Part shown: piece after piece, positions 15,228 to 28,276 of the stretch
Position numbering within the stretch: the stretch's first letter is position 1
How the letters are laid out: each line of letters starts with the position of its first letter
DNA from: Aphis gossypii
Lineage: Eukaryota > Arthropoda > Insecta > Hemiptera > Aphididae
Length of the DNA stretch: 64,000 bases
Reading direction: 5' to 3'
Assembly: GCF_020184175.1 (NCBI RefSeq)
Contig: NC_065530.1
Span: 27,753,260-27,817,259, forward strand
The notes under the pieces: model-generated
The model's database searches: none
Told to the model about the DNA's origin: nothing
The model's input: the letters and a program-made list of their open reading frames with translations, nothing else
Program-made: the position numbers and the translations under genes

Positions 15228-18200
15228 TTAGGTACTATAGGTTTTGAAAATATCAACGTCACTTCATCTCTAACACGGACTAATCGTATACGCCACATAA
15301 TTCACGGTGATTTCTGCCATCCAGTAAAAACACTAAAAACCGTTGGGATTGTGTAACTCTCTCACAAATTTATATGTATATATATCATGGGTACATAAAT
15401 TATGGTAACGGAGAAAACCGTTCTGCGACTAATGCAAATCGCTGCAAGGATTTGAGAAAGAAATAACGATAAAATGTCAACTAATGGTTATTATATAAGA
15501 ACAGGTCACAGCACGAATTATTATTAACTTATTCGAAACTTGATTCGCTGTTAAGTATTATTGTGTTTTACGTTTTTTTTTTTTTTTTACTCAAATGGTT
15601 AACGAAAGGTAGTAACGACAAAAATCTAACACATTGTTTCGCCGGCACGCGCGCACGTTGCCACACAACGCGCATTGCAGGGTATTATTTAGTATGCACG
15701 TTCAAACGGTATAAATTGATAATATTTTCATTTTCCTTGGCGACTCGTGCGTATTAAATTATGCGCCGTCAACATCATTATATTTAAGTATTTTATTTTT
15801 ATAACGATAGTGTGAATCACTGGACATTTCTTTTTGGGAATAAAAGCGGCATTCATAAGCGATGATGACTGTTGCAGAATATCGAGTACTACCCCCAATG
15901 CACTTCATTTCACCACCATTCTAGCACCCATTTTAGGCTCGACGACAAAACTTATATTTCTCGGCGATAGTGTGGGTGATAGGGGTCATGATAACGGTAG
16001 AGAAAACCTGATTTCGTTATACCAATACACAATTACAAGAATCACAATTAAAGCAGTGTTAGTTGCGTGCAAAGAAAACCGTTTTAGCGTTAAAAATTCA
16101 ATCCGTTATGTACAGTTCAATGAGAATGTCAAATGGAAAATATTTTAAGTACCCTCAAAATAAAATAGTAATTTTTCTTATGGGAATAGTAAAGACAGGA
16201 GTTTTTTTATTGTTTTATTTAATTATTGTAAATAAAAAAATATCAAGTAGGTAACAATACCAGTTATTTATCAGTCTTATTAGATTTTATTATTAGTCAA
16301 AAAATGTTGATATAAAATATGGCGATGATAAAATATGAAGATTGATAATCCAATTTCAAACAATCTGTTATGATCTGCGATTAGAAGATATCGGAAACAT
16401 TTTTATCGACATAAAATATTCTTCAAAAAAGTAAGTCGATTTTGAATTGTTATAAAAACTTTGTTATCGTCATAACATCTTTTTCAGAGTGTGAACAATA
16501 AATAAAAATAACTCAATGAAAAAAACAGTATCGTCTAAAAAAAATATAAACTTCTAAACATATAAAAAAAATTGCTAGTGTTATAGTTAGTACTTATTTA
16601 TTATTTGTTAGATTCTTCGTTCAACTATTTATGTTAAGATAAAAAGTAGAAAAGAAGTACGGATGAAATAAAAGTCCCATACGAGATGATCAAAGTTTTT
16701 CTCATTAATATAAACAGTTATACTTGTTATATCGTTATGGACGATGGATTTATATGTGTGTATAATTGTATTAATTATACTTTGAATTAAAACTTTTTTT
16801 TTTTTATATTTTAGATCCAAAAACTTACAAGAAATTTAATTTTTAGTTTGAATTCCATTACAGTAAGCACACAGTTAACTACACTTTTGTATCCTTGTTT
16901 GATCTTTTTTACTTCACATCTCATTCTAATTTTTTTCCAATTGAAGAACTGTGGATTACCGGTTGATTGATAAGATGATAAATATAAACAATAATAGTAT
17001 TAGTAATAATCATTCATTAGTTATATACGTACATTACAAAATTTATATGTGTTTTGGTCGTTTGACTCGTTCGTGATTTGATTGAAATCATTTTCACTAT
17101 TCTGCAGTTTATTATTTATGCAATTTTATGTCATATTTTGATTATTGTCCACAATTCTGAAACGTCACGTAACATCGTTTTAAAACATGTCACATATACA
17201 CGGGATACGGGTTATGATAAAATTTGCGATCATTATTATACATCGATTTAATTGGATGGTGGGAGAAATTTCAACAGAACAATTATAATATTATCTCATT
17301 TATATATTTAAATACGTACAAAGTATGTACCTACATGCCGTAAGTACAAAGTGATTATTTTAACATCGAAATAATTGTTATTGTTGTACTATATATAGAT
17401 TGAATTCTATTTAAATAATGGATGTTTTAAATAATGAGTTCGTATGAGTTGTCATTCTATGATCCTTGAACACTACTGATCATTATAATATACAATTATT
17501 TTATGCGGTGTATTTACTGAACAGCTTTAATAAGTAATTAACTATTAAGAGATAATATTATACGTTTATACAGGTTATATTTAATTGAAAGAAAAAATAC
17601 AGCAATATAATACTGGATACTGGATATTTTGTCTGTTAAATTTTAAAAACTAGGAAAGATGCAATATGATATACCATAGCTATTTGCTATGTATAGAAAT
17701 CTTATAATATTTATATTGTTATGGAAATAATTCTATAGTGAACCATTGATCAGTTATGTTGTAAGTGTTGAGCTTATAAATAAGTAAACAATACTTTTAC
17801 AGCCTTTGTTAATTTATTGTGTTAAATATAATATTATATATTTATAAGCATGCGATGAGTCATGAAAAGTGTCGTTGTTGAAACTCGCAAGTTAAACTAG
17901 CGGCAAAAATTGGTTGGCAGACGTGACCTCGTAAATGTCGATAATGAGACGTTGAAATACTCATAATAACGACCTCGAAAATATATGAGATGACGAATGA
18001 TCTAATGAACTAATAAATAAACATATGAATAGAATTATATCGCTATGCTCTGAAGTTCACATAAATAAATTTTACCTTTAAAACATCATTATTTTTTGTC
18101 TTGAGATAATTGTGACTTAAGAGAAACCAATACCCTTTTCACCTTCTATCATTTAATCTTGCTGAATAATAGTTATGATAGTGTTTGTATTATTTAATAA

Positions 18201-18389
18201 TATGTTCATAAATATTATTGTTGACATAAATAAGTATAATGCGTTGATTTTTTGTAAAAAATGGTATCTTAAATCTTTTACAAAAAATATTTAATATTTA
18301 CTAAAAGATCTTGAGTACCTATAATTTCTAATTCAAATGTCCCAGATGTACATTGTTTTTTATGATAGTTATGGCTCTTAAATTATATT
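13284..18389. other. Intergenic or intronic DNA, no gene supported
   Basis: Moderately CpG-containing stretches occur near 13980-14100, 14400-14540 and 15600-16000. The frames there (for example 104 codons at 15834-16148) match nothing I know and lack coding character. Confidence 0.4.
15192..15222. repeat. (TA)n microsatellite
   Basis: About fifteen uninterrupted TA units. Confidence 0.85.
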
Positions 18390-18950
18390 TGTGAACTCGT
18401 CGGATCCCAAACGGTTCCCGTCTATTGTTTGCTTATTTCCAAACGTCTCCCGTCAAAAAAAGTCTAACAAACAGGTAAATACCTAAACGGCTCCCGTAAA
18501 AAAAAAAATTAAATTAAAGCTCAGTCATGTCAGTTCACTTAAATTTTTAAAAGAACTAGAGTTCATTAAGAGTAAATAATTTTCATCTTGTGAAATAACA
18601 CGTATGGATTATTTAAAAAAAATTATGCCTAAATTAGATGCATAATGTATTTTTTTTTTTAACACTAAAATTTAATATTATTTTAATAAAAAATTTACAA
18701 TATATGATTTTTTTGTATAAGTTTTATAATTTACTAGTTTACACCAACAAAATTTTAACCACACCTCTTTTGAGACAGTTTTAAGTCTGTATAAAATGAA
18801 AATGAACTTATGATGTAAAAGGCCGGAGCCGTTTGGAAATTTACTTGTTCATAAAACCTTTTTTGACGGGAGCCGTTTGAAAATTTATCTTTTTGTAAAA
18901 TGGTAGCCGTTTAAGAAAATGGGAGCCGAATGGGCTACGGCCTGTGAACT
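18390..18950. mobile_element. Inverted-repeat element with opposing arrays of an AAACGGCTCCCGT motif
   Basis: The element spans 18398-18942 (545 bp) between two copies of TGTGAACT (18390-18397 and 18943-18950). Each end carries three or four copies of a motif close to AAACGGCTCCCGT, in opposite orientation at the two ends (18407-18500 and 18821-18935), so the ends form inverted arrays of direct repeats. The interior is AT-rich with no useful frame. The 8-bp duplication suggests a hAT-type non-autonomous element. Related motifs recur near 24060 and 63521-63602. Confidence 0.75.
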
Positions 18951-21900
18951 TATGTACATTTCCTGTTAAGCATCTTCTGATAGGTACCTATTTAAAAACA
19001 TGGAAATTGTAATTTACAGAATTTCTTTATAGAATTAAAAGGTTCAATTTATATTTAATTTCAATTGTATTTTTTTATGGTTACAATAAATACAACATTA
19101 TTAATAAAATAACTGTCTACTTTATACATAAAATGACAGATATAATAATCAGAAAATAATGGTATATACCATAATATGTCTTAATGATTTATTTTAAACT
19201 TTGAATATAATAATATTTACCTATATGAAGACTTAAAACAAATTATTTTATTTTATTTCTGTTGAAAATATAAATGATTAGATTTTTGTTGTACAAAATA
19301 CACATACCTACTACGTATGTATTTTATGTACCTAATAAAATAATAAGAAAACAAAAACTAAGTTTTATTTATGTGTAACTATTTAAGTAATATAATACTC
19401 TTATATAGAACTGCAAAGTCTAATGATATAGGTTTACATTGGTACAACTGATTTTAATTTATGAAAATATGTCATTTTTACCTTAAATGTTTAATAATAT
19501 ATTTTTATTTAATTGGAATATTCTTACCATTTCTAAAATCTGAGACAATTTTTAAAATGTCTGAAAGAAAAGAAAACTATGGATAGACGGTAGACGCTAT
19601 TCATATAAAGTTATATAATATTAAACATTTCAAATATTGTTAGTAATCATCATATATAAAACAATATATGATAGTATCTGTAAATATATACAGTTAAAAT
19701 TGGTATGATACATTGTTATACATATAAAATATATTTTTAAATTAAAGTAATACATTATACGGGACTAGGTTACCTAATATAACGAAAGTAATTTACCTTA
19801 CAAACATTTTATTTCTTAGTTATGAAAAAAAGAGTACTATTATATTAAATAGAAATATAGGTACACTATTTTAAAATTCTACATTCACCAACTTGTTAAA
19901 AGATAATAATTAAATAGTGTATCCTTAAAAGCTATATATTATACTTGTAACGTTTTACTCATTTCACTTTCAACTTATTCTGTCTAACATTATATGTTGT
20001 ATTTATTCATATAGTAAAATAGCTCTATAATTTATCATTTAAGTTAGTTTGTGTATGAATAATGATTTATTGTATGTTGAAAATTACAAAACTAAAAGTT
20101 TACTGATCGCTTTTTATGAGTTATCATATTTAATAAAATAAAATTAATAACATTGTAATGGGATGTGCTGACTTATAATTTTAACTTAAGTTGATATTTA
20201 TACTGATATACCTACACGTCCTACACGTTATATTTTATTGATACATTTATATTTTTGTAAATATCTTATAGGTAAGATATCTATAATCGTTTATAAGATA
20301 AATTAACTTTGATAATATATACATTTTATTAATTTTGATTACCTAAATGTTATTCTGCAGTGCATCGCCGCTCTTCTCACACAGTCCAATCACGACTATA
20401 CCTGCTACGATTCTTCATACATGCTCAAATTTCTTAGTTTTTTTTTCACTGAATGATCGTAACAACTTGATCATAGGTCAAAAAATCGACAATTTTAACG
20501 TTGAGAATCTTATTTCTGCGGTGTAGTACATTATCTCTGTTCAAAGTTGGTTAATTGGTTAATCGGACGATTAATTTTTCTGTTCTAAATCAGGATTATC
20601 TAGACAGTTATTGTTTTTTTGCCTTTTTCGATCATACTATCCACACTGATTGATAACAAAATTACAGAATCATTATAAATGAGCGTAAAATAAACATAAT
20701 ATTCTATAAAAGATTCAAACATATTTTAATAGGTACTTTGACATATAAATGTACCTAAATTGCCTATACGATACGCCGTGTTAAACTTCATTAATATTAA
20801 TATCATTATAAAAAGAAGCAGGACAATATAATATATTGTATAAAATTATTATACATGTAATATTTTGGTAACTTTATAAATTAGTTGGTCAAAAATACTG
20901 AAATTTACTGTTTGTCAACAACAGTTAATTAATTCAATAATACGATTATACGAGTACCTATATACATATATAAGTATCTGTATTAGTATTTAAATCATTA
21001 ACCACTATAATAATTAATGATCAAGCAAAAGTTAAATTATTGTTTCAAATTAAAGCATCAATATTAAGTAGAATATTTTTTAAATTGTTTCCATTATGTA
21101 CGTACCCATTATATAAATAAATTATAGTTGAAAATGAATTGAATATGTTTATAATTTTTTATTTTTTTAATTAAATGATACGAAGTTTTGGATAATGACC
21201 TATACTTATACAATTTATTGTTAGTTACTATTCGTTCTTTAACTTGAGAAAATTAATAGTCTAAGTCCGCCGAACTGGTGTTGATCGACCTCGGATGAAT
21301 CGATTATTGTTCGCCTATATGACCATATGCAAGGTTGCGTGATCGGCTCTTTAATAACCGGAAATATTCAACGTATTGTGGCGTGTAATAGAATATAAGT
21401 TACAACTTGAAATTTCTTGTATCAATAGCAAAGTATATAGTATTATTTCCGGAAAATTCTAATTAAATATGTTTTTTATAAATTTATAAATATGAGTTGG
21501 TTATTGGATCAAGTAAAATTATAACAAAGTTTACATTTAACTAGAACAAACAAATTTATTTTTTGTTTGTTGAAAATAAAATTTAAAGTGCACTTTTACA
21601 TCTATTATGTATACTTATATCCTAAGTAAAGACTGTAAAGAATGCAAATCATGAATAATTAGTACCAATGACACGCAAATAATAAATAATAGATACTTAT
21701 ATTAGTTATATTGTAGATTCGTAAATTCATGTATAAGTATTTGTTAGTTGATGAAAGCAGTAAGTAAAAAACTTTATACTTAAACTGATAATCTTTTAAT
21801 GTGTTTGGCGAAGATAATACAATTTATTCGACGCATTAAAAAAAATTAAATGTTGATTTTTTTACTAATTTACGTAACGTACAATTATTGAAACGAATTA

Positions 21901-22011
21901 TATATTTATGTAAGTATTAAGTATAAACATTATTTAATGTTTATTACTTATTAAAATGATCATATAAAATAATAAAATAATTTTCAGTTGAACCACATCT
22001 ATAATAACACC
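18951..22011. other. AT-rich region upstream of the odorant receptor
   Basis: No gene seen. The less AT-rich stretch at 21260-21390, with several CpG, is the best candidate for the receptor's promoter or untranslated first exon. It would splice to the tttcag acceptor ending at 21987. Confidence 0.35.
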
Positions 22012-25000
22012 ATGATGAGTTCGTTTGAAGTTTCTAATGTGGCTATTAACATAAAGTTATATAAATTGTTACGTTTTTATCATTTATTTGATCCAAATAG
22101 TACAGATATTTTCGGTTATCATTTTTATCGTTTTACTGGAATTTTTATAACGGTTTTTATCCAATTATTTGTATTATTTGGACTGTTGGGTTGTTTTATG
22201 GAGATGGAAGATACAATAAATGACATAGAACAATTTATATTCATATTTGTCAATTTAAGCAATTTTCTCTCTGTAATGAAATTATGTGTATTTACGTACA
22301 AAGCAAAAAACACTTGGGATTTGTTTGATGTAACCTGCATACATTTTCTGAAAAGTGAAAAATGCTGTAAATATAGAAATGAAATACTAGAAAAAGTCCG
22401 TAACAAATCAATAAAACTTACAAATTTCATTTTTGGGTTTGCAACTATGACATTTATTATTTGGACAATATATCCACTTGTTGTGAATTTATTTTTGATT
22501 AAAACTGATCAAAACAATCTTCAGCGCTATCAAAATATTTTTAATATGCGGTACCCGGTGACTATAAATACTTACAATCAATATTATTTTTTTTTTTACA
22601 CAATTGAAATGATAATGGGATTTTTTATTTTATATAACTCGATATTAATAGATACTTTTTTAGTATCTTTTTGTTGGGTTCTAATAGCTCAGTATGAAAT
22701 ACTTTCGGAAGCATTTGGAAGTATCGAATATAAAGACAGTAAGTTTGCATTAAAATATTTTCTTTCTTTAGTATAAATTATTCAAAAACGTATATTTATA
22801 AGAATACAAAATAAGTGTAAAATATTATTTTAAAGTTTTAAGCCAATAAATCATAAATTATAACATATGAACTGAAAAAAAAAGTATCTGTCTATGTTTT
22901 ATTATAATACATTTTATGTTTTAACAAAATTAACAACTTCCTGAAATGTATAGCAATCATTTTCATGATTAAAAAGAAACGTTACTATTGCTTTCGTTTT
23001 CACAAAATATCGATATTTTCCAAATTTCCAAATTTCCATATATTAATAGTAACATCAATTTTAGAATTTGTGTATAATATTCATAATTTAACGTAATTAC
23101 GTATATGATATGTATGATTAAAACATAGTATAATATTAAAAATATTTGTATTTAAGTACAACACATTTTTAAAATGGACATGGTACGTTTTTGAGTTTAT
23201 ATTATATCATTAATGGTAAATATTAATAAAAGTTATTGCACATATTATTAATAAAAAAAATGGAAAAGTTTAATTTATTTTAACTAAATAAATGAAAATT
23301 GATTTCTTTCTAGGAATATTTTAGTATAAATTTTAAAATGTATGATAAATTTGTATCAATAAAAATATATATATGTATGGTAAAATTTACTCTATCTCCG
23401 TATGTATATAAATAATTTATAAGTTTAAAATATTTTTGGTTAAAATACAGAAGTTAACTTAAATGCTCTTATAACAATACAATGATTTGTGTTTTAGTAA
23501 TTTCTAATAATATTTAATACATCAAATTCAATTCTATTTTACTTTATTGCTTTTAAATATATAATGTGTTTCACAAAACTAAATTGTTCGATACTAAACA
23601 AGATTTCTTAACAACAAGTGTTTCTATTTTTTTTTTTAAGATACTAAAGATTGTTCTATTAAAGCATGTGATGATTTTAAATCAATATTAAGTGATCAAC
23701 GAAGACTTAATTTGTAAGTATATATATATATAAATTAATTATTTTTGTTATATTTTATTAAATTAAAATGTAATTTATGTAATTATGAACTAAATAAGTG
23801 ATTTTAAAACTTTCAAGATAATCGTTACAGTTATTTTAATTAATATTTTTGATGAAATTAAACATTTTATAGCTGACTGGATAATTATATGATGGATTTT
23901 TCCTTTTAGACTTTATTAGTGCCTAGTGATATGTTTTGTAATCAACCCATTCCAAATGACTGAAAAGAGAATTAAGTTGTTAGTTATTAATTTTAACTTA
24001 GCCTACTTTAAATTTGACTATCCTATGCCTATAAAATTGAGAAGTAAAATAGGCGTAATTAAACGGGAACCAATACGGCTTACCTTATTATAAAACCTTT
24101 TTCAAATATGTTTGAGCCAATTCGCCATTCATCGTGTGGGGTTGGGGCTCGGGACCAATTCAGTACCACTGTACCAGCCAGGCTACGCCCTTCTTAATAG
24201 CCTATTATAATAAATTACAGTTCAATAGATCGTTACATAAGTTATCAAGAAAATCATCCTTAACTTTTAAGAGATCATTTTTTTTTTAATGTCTTTTAAA
24301 ATTTTAAACTTTGTTTTGCCATTCAATCAAAATTTAATTAATACTTTTTGAAATAATTAATGTTCTGGTTACATATTGCCATATTAGTGTATCTTGATTT
24401 CTAACAATATTACATTAACTATTTGAATGTTATATAAGCATAAAAGGAAAATTATATTTATTTATTTAATATCAGCTGATATGTACATAATAATAATATG
24501 TTATTTTTGTTTACAGAAAACTAAAACTATATTATTCTATAATATGGTATGTGATCTTAACATATGTTGTACTGTCTTCATGCTCAATCATAACATTAAC
24601 TTATTCGTTTATTATGGTAATAGTTATTATTTTATAAGTATTAATTCTAGAATTCAATAAAAATTAATTTATAAATCACACTATAATCTATAATTGTATA
24701 CAATTTATTATTTTTTTAATACGCAGACATGCATTTCGTCGACCAAATCGTTACCAGTTCTCAGCATAATTAAAATCATAGCACCATTTTCAATAGTTTC
24801 ATTTCAAATATTTTTACATTGCTATTTTTTTGGACTTATAAACTTTAAAGTAATTTGCTAAAATCTACACAAACATAAAAGTAATGTATAACCGCTTATT
24901 GTTTTATTTTTAAATATAGAAAGCATCCGTCAGTTATGGAATGTATTCTTGTAATTGGACATCGATGGATTTAAAATTTAAAAAGTTATTACTTTTATCA

Positions 25001-25308
25001 ATGCAGATGAATGATGCTGACAAATTAATGATTAAAGCTACACCAACTAGAATTATTAATTTAGAACTTTTCGTTAAGGTAGATAATAATTTATTACTTT
25101 CAGAAGCTATTTACAAATAGTTAATAAAATTAAAATATTATTATGAATTAACTTATAAAAAAAAAATTTTTTCACTACTTTTATAAGCATAGCACAACGT
25201 ATTTAGAATTGTAAATAGTAATATTTAAAAACATTTTAATTTCAGGTGATGATAACAACCTACAACATAGTGTCTGTAATGCTGAATACATTTAATTCGA
25301 GAACGTAA
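22012..25308 (+). CDS. Insect odorant receptor (7tm_6 family), complete, six coding exons
   Basis: Exons: 22012-22738, 23641-23713, 24517-24616, 24727-24849, 24920-25078, 25246-25308. All introns are GT..AG and phases agree (1, 2, 0, 0, 0), giving 414 aa and a TAA stop. The protein is a hydrophobic multi-pass receptor; the first membrane segment is near residues 41-62 and several more follow. The C-terminal half carries the conserved insect OR layout: a CNWTSMDLKFKK-like segment, then SMQMND...KLMIKATPTRIINLELFVK, then the last helix with TTYNIVSVMLNT. This family forms odour-gated cation channels with the co-receptor Orco in dendrites of olfactory neurons. I start at the first ATG of a Met-Met pair; a good acceptor (tttcag) ends at 21987, so an untranslated exon probably lies upstream. 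The family and structure are well supported; the ligand and orthologue cannot be read from sequence. It is a single copy here, with no second receptor nearby. Confidence 0.9.
24031..24190 (-). repeat. Repeat related to the window-end element, with a tRNA-like (SINE-type) head
   Basis: It lies in the intron between exons 2 and 3 of the odorant receptor. The segment near 24031-24070 (AAATTGAGAAG, then AATTAAACGGGAACCAA) closely matches the last 35 bases of the window. Read on the minus strand from 24190 it starts GGGCGTAGCCTGGCTGGTAC and contains GTCCCGAGCCCC (24145-24156), which resembles a pol III B box. Whether this is a tRNA-derived SINE or the end of a DNA transposon is open. Confidence 0.4.
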
Positions 25309-25318
25309 TTCAAGCAAC

Positions 25319-25324
25319 AATAAA
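25319..25324 (+). other. Polyadenylation signal of the odorant receptor
   Basis: An AATAAA hexamer lies 10 bases after the receptor stop codon and is the first canonical signal downstream. A 3' UTR this short would be compact but possible. AT-rich DNA yields this hexamer by chance, so the assignment is tentative. Confidence 0.35.
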
Positions 25325-26633
25325 AAAGAGCACTTTAAAGTCTTTGCTCAGTTAATTGTAGTTATTTTTGAGTTATAATATATATGTAGACTGTATGAAA
25401 ATGTATTTCTGATTGACAATTAGGAGTTACTTTCATATTAGAGTTTTTTGTAAGTGTTTCTGACGTGCTAATTGAACTATCTCAGACCGGGTTGAGTTTC
25501 TGATAGAAGATTATTGATAATCATTCATTCTTTTTTTTTGTTCACCTAATGCTACCCATTCACAAACGAATTACAAAACAATTTGAAGTAAAAGTTAGGT
25601 ATATTTTATTTTAAAATATAAATAAGTGATCACTAAGACTACGATTTTCTAGAAGTTATTATTTAATATTGTCGAAAATATAGCTAAGTAAATAGTAATA
25701 TTTACAAATAATAGGAGTTTTTATTTAAAATTTGTAATTGAAAATTTGAAAATTTTGCGTGTACAACTTTTTAAAATTTTTAAGTGCATAATTAGCCATT
25801 TTCTTATATAAAATTAATTTTAAATAGATTTCCTGGTCCTGAGATATTAGTTTGATGGTTTTATTTTATCTATATTACATAGTAGGTACATTAAAAGTAT
25901 AAATAAAACTATAAAATATTTGTGTTTAAGCTTTCCTCACCGATCACATAAATTGTAACTAATCGATACGTAAAATATAACTGTTTATTGCTAGTGTTGC
26001 CAATGTTGCCATATATGTTTTTAATTTATATTATAATTCATAAATATTATCTAAGCATTAAATACTATTTCTAGTCGTATCCTGTATGTATTTACTTTGA
26101 TTTTAATAGAGATAACCCCACATTATTTTTGTATATACGTAATTTAATAATATATTTTTTTAATTTTTAAAGCTATAATTCATACATATTCGAATTAATT
26201 TTAAGGCCATAGGTACCTATTATAGTTGGAAAAAAACTAATTAATTCGCTGCAATAAATTGAGAGTGAAAAAATATTGTAAATTGAATACACTTACCTAT
26301 ACATATATCTCTAATTATTATCAATATCGAAATTATAAAAATGAACTTTAATCCAGTTACATAGTAGGTATTGTAATTTATAGATTGATATAAATTATAA
26401 TTTATCGTTTAACGACGTAAACATCGTGTACAGAAATATATTATATAATTATATGTAATAACATTTCAACTTACAAATTATTGTCATTACCATTGTAACC
26501 GATGTTCATCTATTGATACAAAACATGAGAATATGACATTTTATTTAAACGAAACACATATAGTTTTTGGATCACATAACGGATAGAAAAATAATGGTTC
26601 TCTTAGAACTAGCAGTTTAAGAGCGATAAGGCA
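25325..26633. other. AT-rich intergenic region
   Basis: No open frame of useful length and no exon-like segment with matching splice borders were seen between the odorant receptor and the TTAA-site transposon. Confidence 0.5.
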
Positions 26634-26637
26634 TTAA

Positions 26638-27506
26638 GACGGATTTCCACTAAACGCGTTCGCGAGTAGGTATCCGCGTAAAAAATTCTTTGCTGTGATT
26701 GGTTGGTATCAACGGTAAGCTTTTGATATACCAGAGTGGTTATACCATTTTATCACATGATTAATCATATTACCGTTCTTCGTGATAAATACTCTGGTAA
26801 GCACAGTAAGCGTTTTCTTCCAAATAGATAAAAAAAAAAATGATGAAAATAACTGATATCAGTAAAACTGACTATTTTTAATTTTTAGGATTCTTTTCTA
26901 AGCTTCATAATACATTTTATGATTTTAATACTTATAAGTTATAATAACGATGAAAAAAATCCGAATTAGAAGCTTATAACTATAATTTAGAAGTTAATAG
27001 AAGAAAAGTATTATTATTGTATATTTTAGTTATTATCCTGTATCTAGATTAAACACTAAAAGTGGGTTTCCACTGGACCGTTCCCGTGTACTTGCACGTT
27101 TATCAACACACACGTACGTACACGTCCTTCATGGTAAAATACTCTGGTAAGCACGGTAACTGGGTAAGCGCTTAATTTTATTGGTAAATTAACTTACTGT
27201 AAATTGGCTCGACTGTATAGTGTAAGTACACTTAAATTAACTTTTAAGACAATATAATTTAATATTAAAATAACATAACACATTTTTAAGATTTTAAAAT
27301 TGATTACTGCTGCTATCGCTCAAATTTTACCGTTAAACACACGGAAATAGTTAAACTAGATCCAACTTCGTGGTATCGTGGTTATACATGACGTGGTAAG
27401 AACATATAAAATGTCTGGTATACTAAAATCTTACCATGTATACCAACCAATCACAGAAGAGTGTTTTTATGCACGTACACGTACACGTATGTAGTGGAAA
27501 CCCGCC
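26638..27506. mobile_element. Non-autonomous inverted-repeat transposon at a TTAA site
   Basis: The two ends match as inverted copies for roughly 85-90 bases. Both read inward from TTAA as G(A/G)CGG(A/G)TTTCCACTA, and both contain TGTGATTGGTTGGTAT further in. TTAA is present on both outer flanks (26634-26637 and 27507-27510), which is the target duplication used by piggyBac-type elements; a TA duplication is also compatible. Two degenerate partial copies of terminal sequence lie inside (near 26770-26815 and 27060-27170, sharing ACTCTGGTAAGCAC-G-TAA). No transposase frame is present, so it would need a transposase from elsewhere. Its right end supplies the last codons of the neighbouring minus-strand gene. 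Confidence 0.75.
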
Positions 27507-28276
27507 TTAAATCCATAAATTTAATATCGACGACCGCGGTCGTCATTCGAATGGTGGTGAAGTTACAGGGGTCGAATTTTCTACCAGTGATGTTGTCGAC
27601 TTTGACGCCGACGAAAACCGCTGTTTCGGTGTTCCCAGTACCCAAGCCTGTGGGAGAATAAAATATTACCTGTATAAAATATTGACTCTACACTGGCGTG
27701 CCGGTCGAAGACTCAGTGGATTTATTATTCTCTAGCGGATAGACTTACAAGCTCGATTAAAGAGAGCACAAAGCGCGGATATGCGTTCACCGACTCACAG
27801 TCGACAAACAGCCGGACAAATGTTTAAAAATTAAAAGTAAGTATACCGCAAGAATATATTATTTCGATGGCGCGCATATTAGATTTAAACGTGTTCCCCA
27901 GTTGTGGTGGCGCATTATGTAAACAAATGATATATTCCTTATAACGTACGAATGTTATGACATTATTATATATCCTACGCATAATAGTACGTCGTATACG
28001 GATTATATTATAATGAGGTCACGGTATGTGTTAAATGTAGGTATAGTGCAAATAGGTATACATGTATATAAACTATTTACCGTCGGCGCTAGTGCATTTT
28101 TGGTGAGCCAGCGGTGAATTTGCGTTCAAATTAGTCACGCGATCCACAAACGGTTTTTGCACGAGACTTAGGAAACCTTTCAAAGTCCGCACATACACCT
28201 TAATATACTTCCTGTAGTCCTGTGTACTGCAACAATAGTTCACGGTGTTTACTAGATGCTTATACAATCGCCCCAT
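27451..28276 (-). CDS. Unrecognised two-exon gene, C-terminus running into a transposon
   Basis: Exon 1 is 28276-28081 and exon 2 is 27647-27451 on the minus strand. The donor is GACG|gtaaat, the acceptor cccacag|GCTTGG, and the phase (1) agrees across the junction, giving 130 aa. The DNA is richer in G+C than its surroundings, unlike chance frames here. The N-terminal part is basic with several Cys and Tyr; exon 2 reads GLGTGNTETAVFVGVKVDN, then TGRKFDPCNFTTIRMTT. I see no signal peptide, membrane helix or domain I can name. The last 18 or so codons before the stop lie beyond the TTAA border, inside the transposon, so the natural end may have been replaced or a further exon missed. The putative start is about 230 bp from the putative first exon of the divergent chloride channel gene. 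Being a gene is moderately supported; function is unknown. Confidence 0.45.

Noticed and set aside
15834..16148. 104-codon plus-strand frame
   Set aside because: No recognisable motif, the start is not an ATG (it reads GGGAATAAAA context), and the composition drifts to AT-rich at the end.
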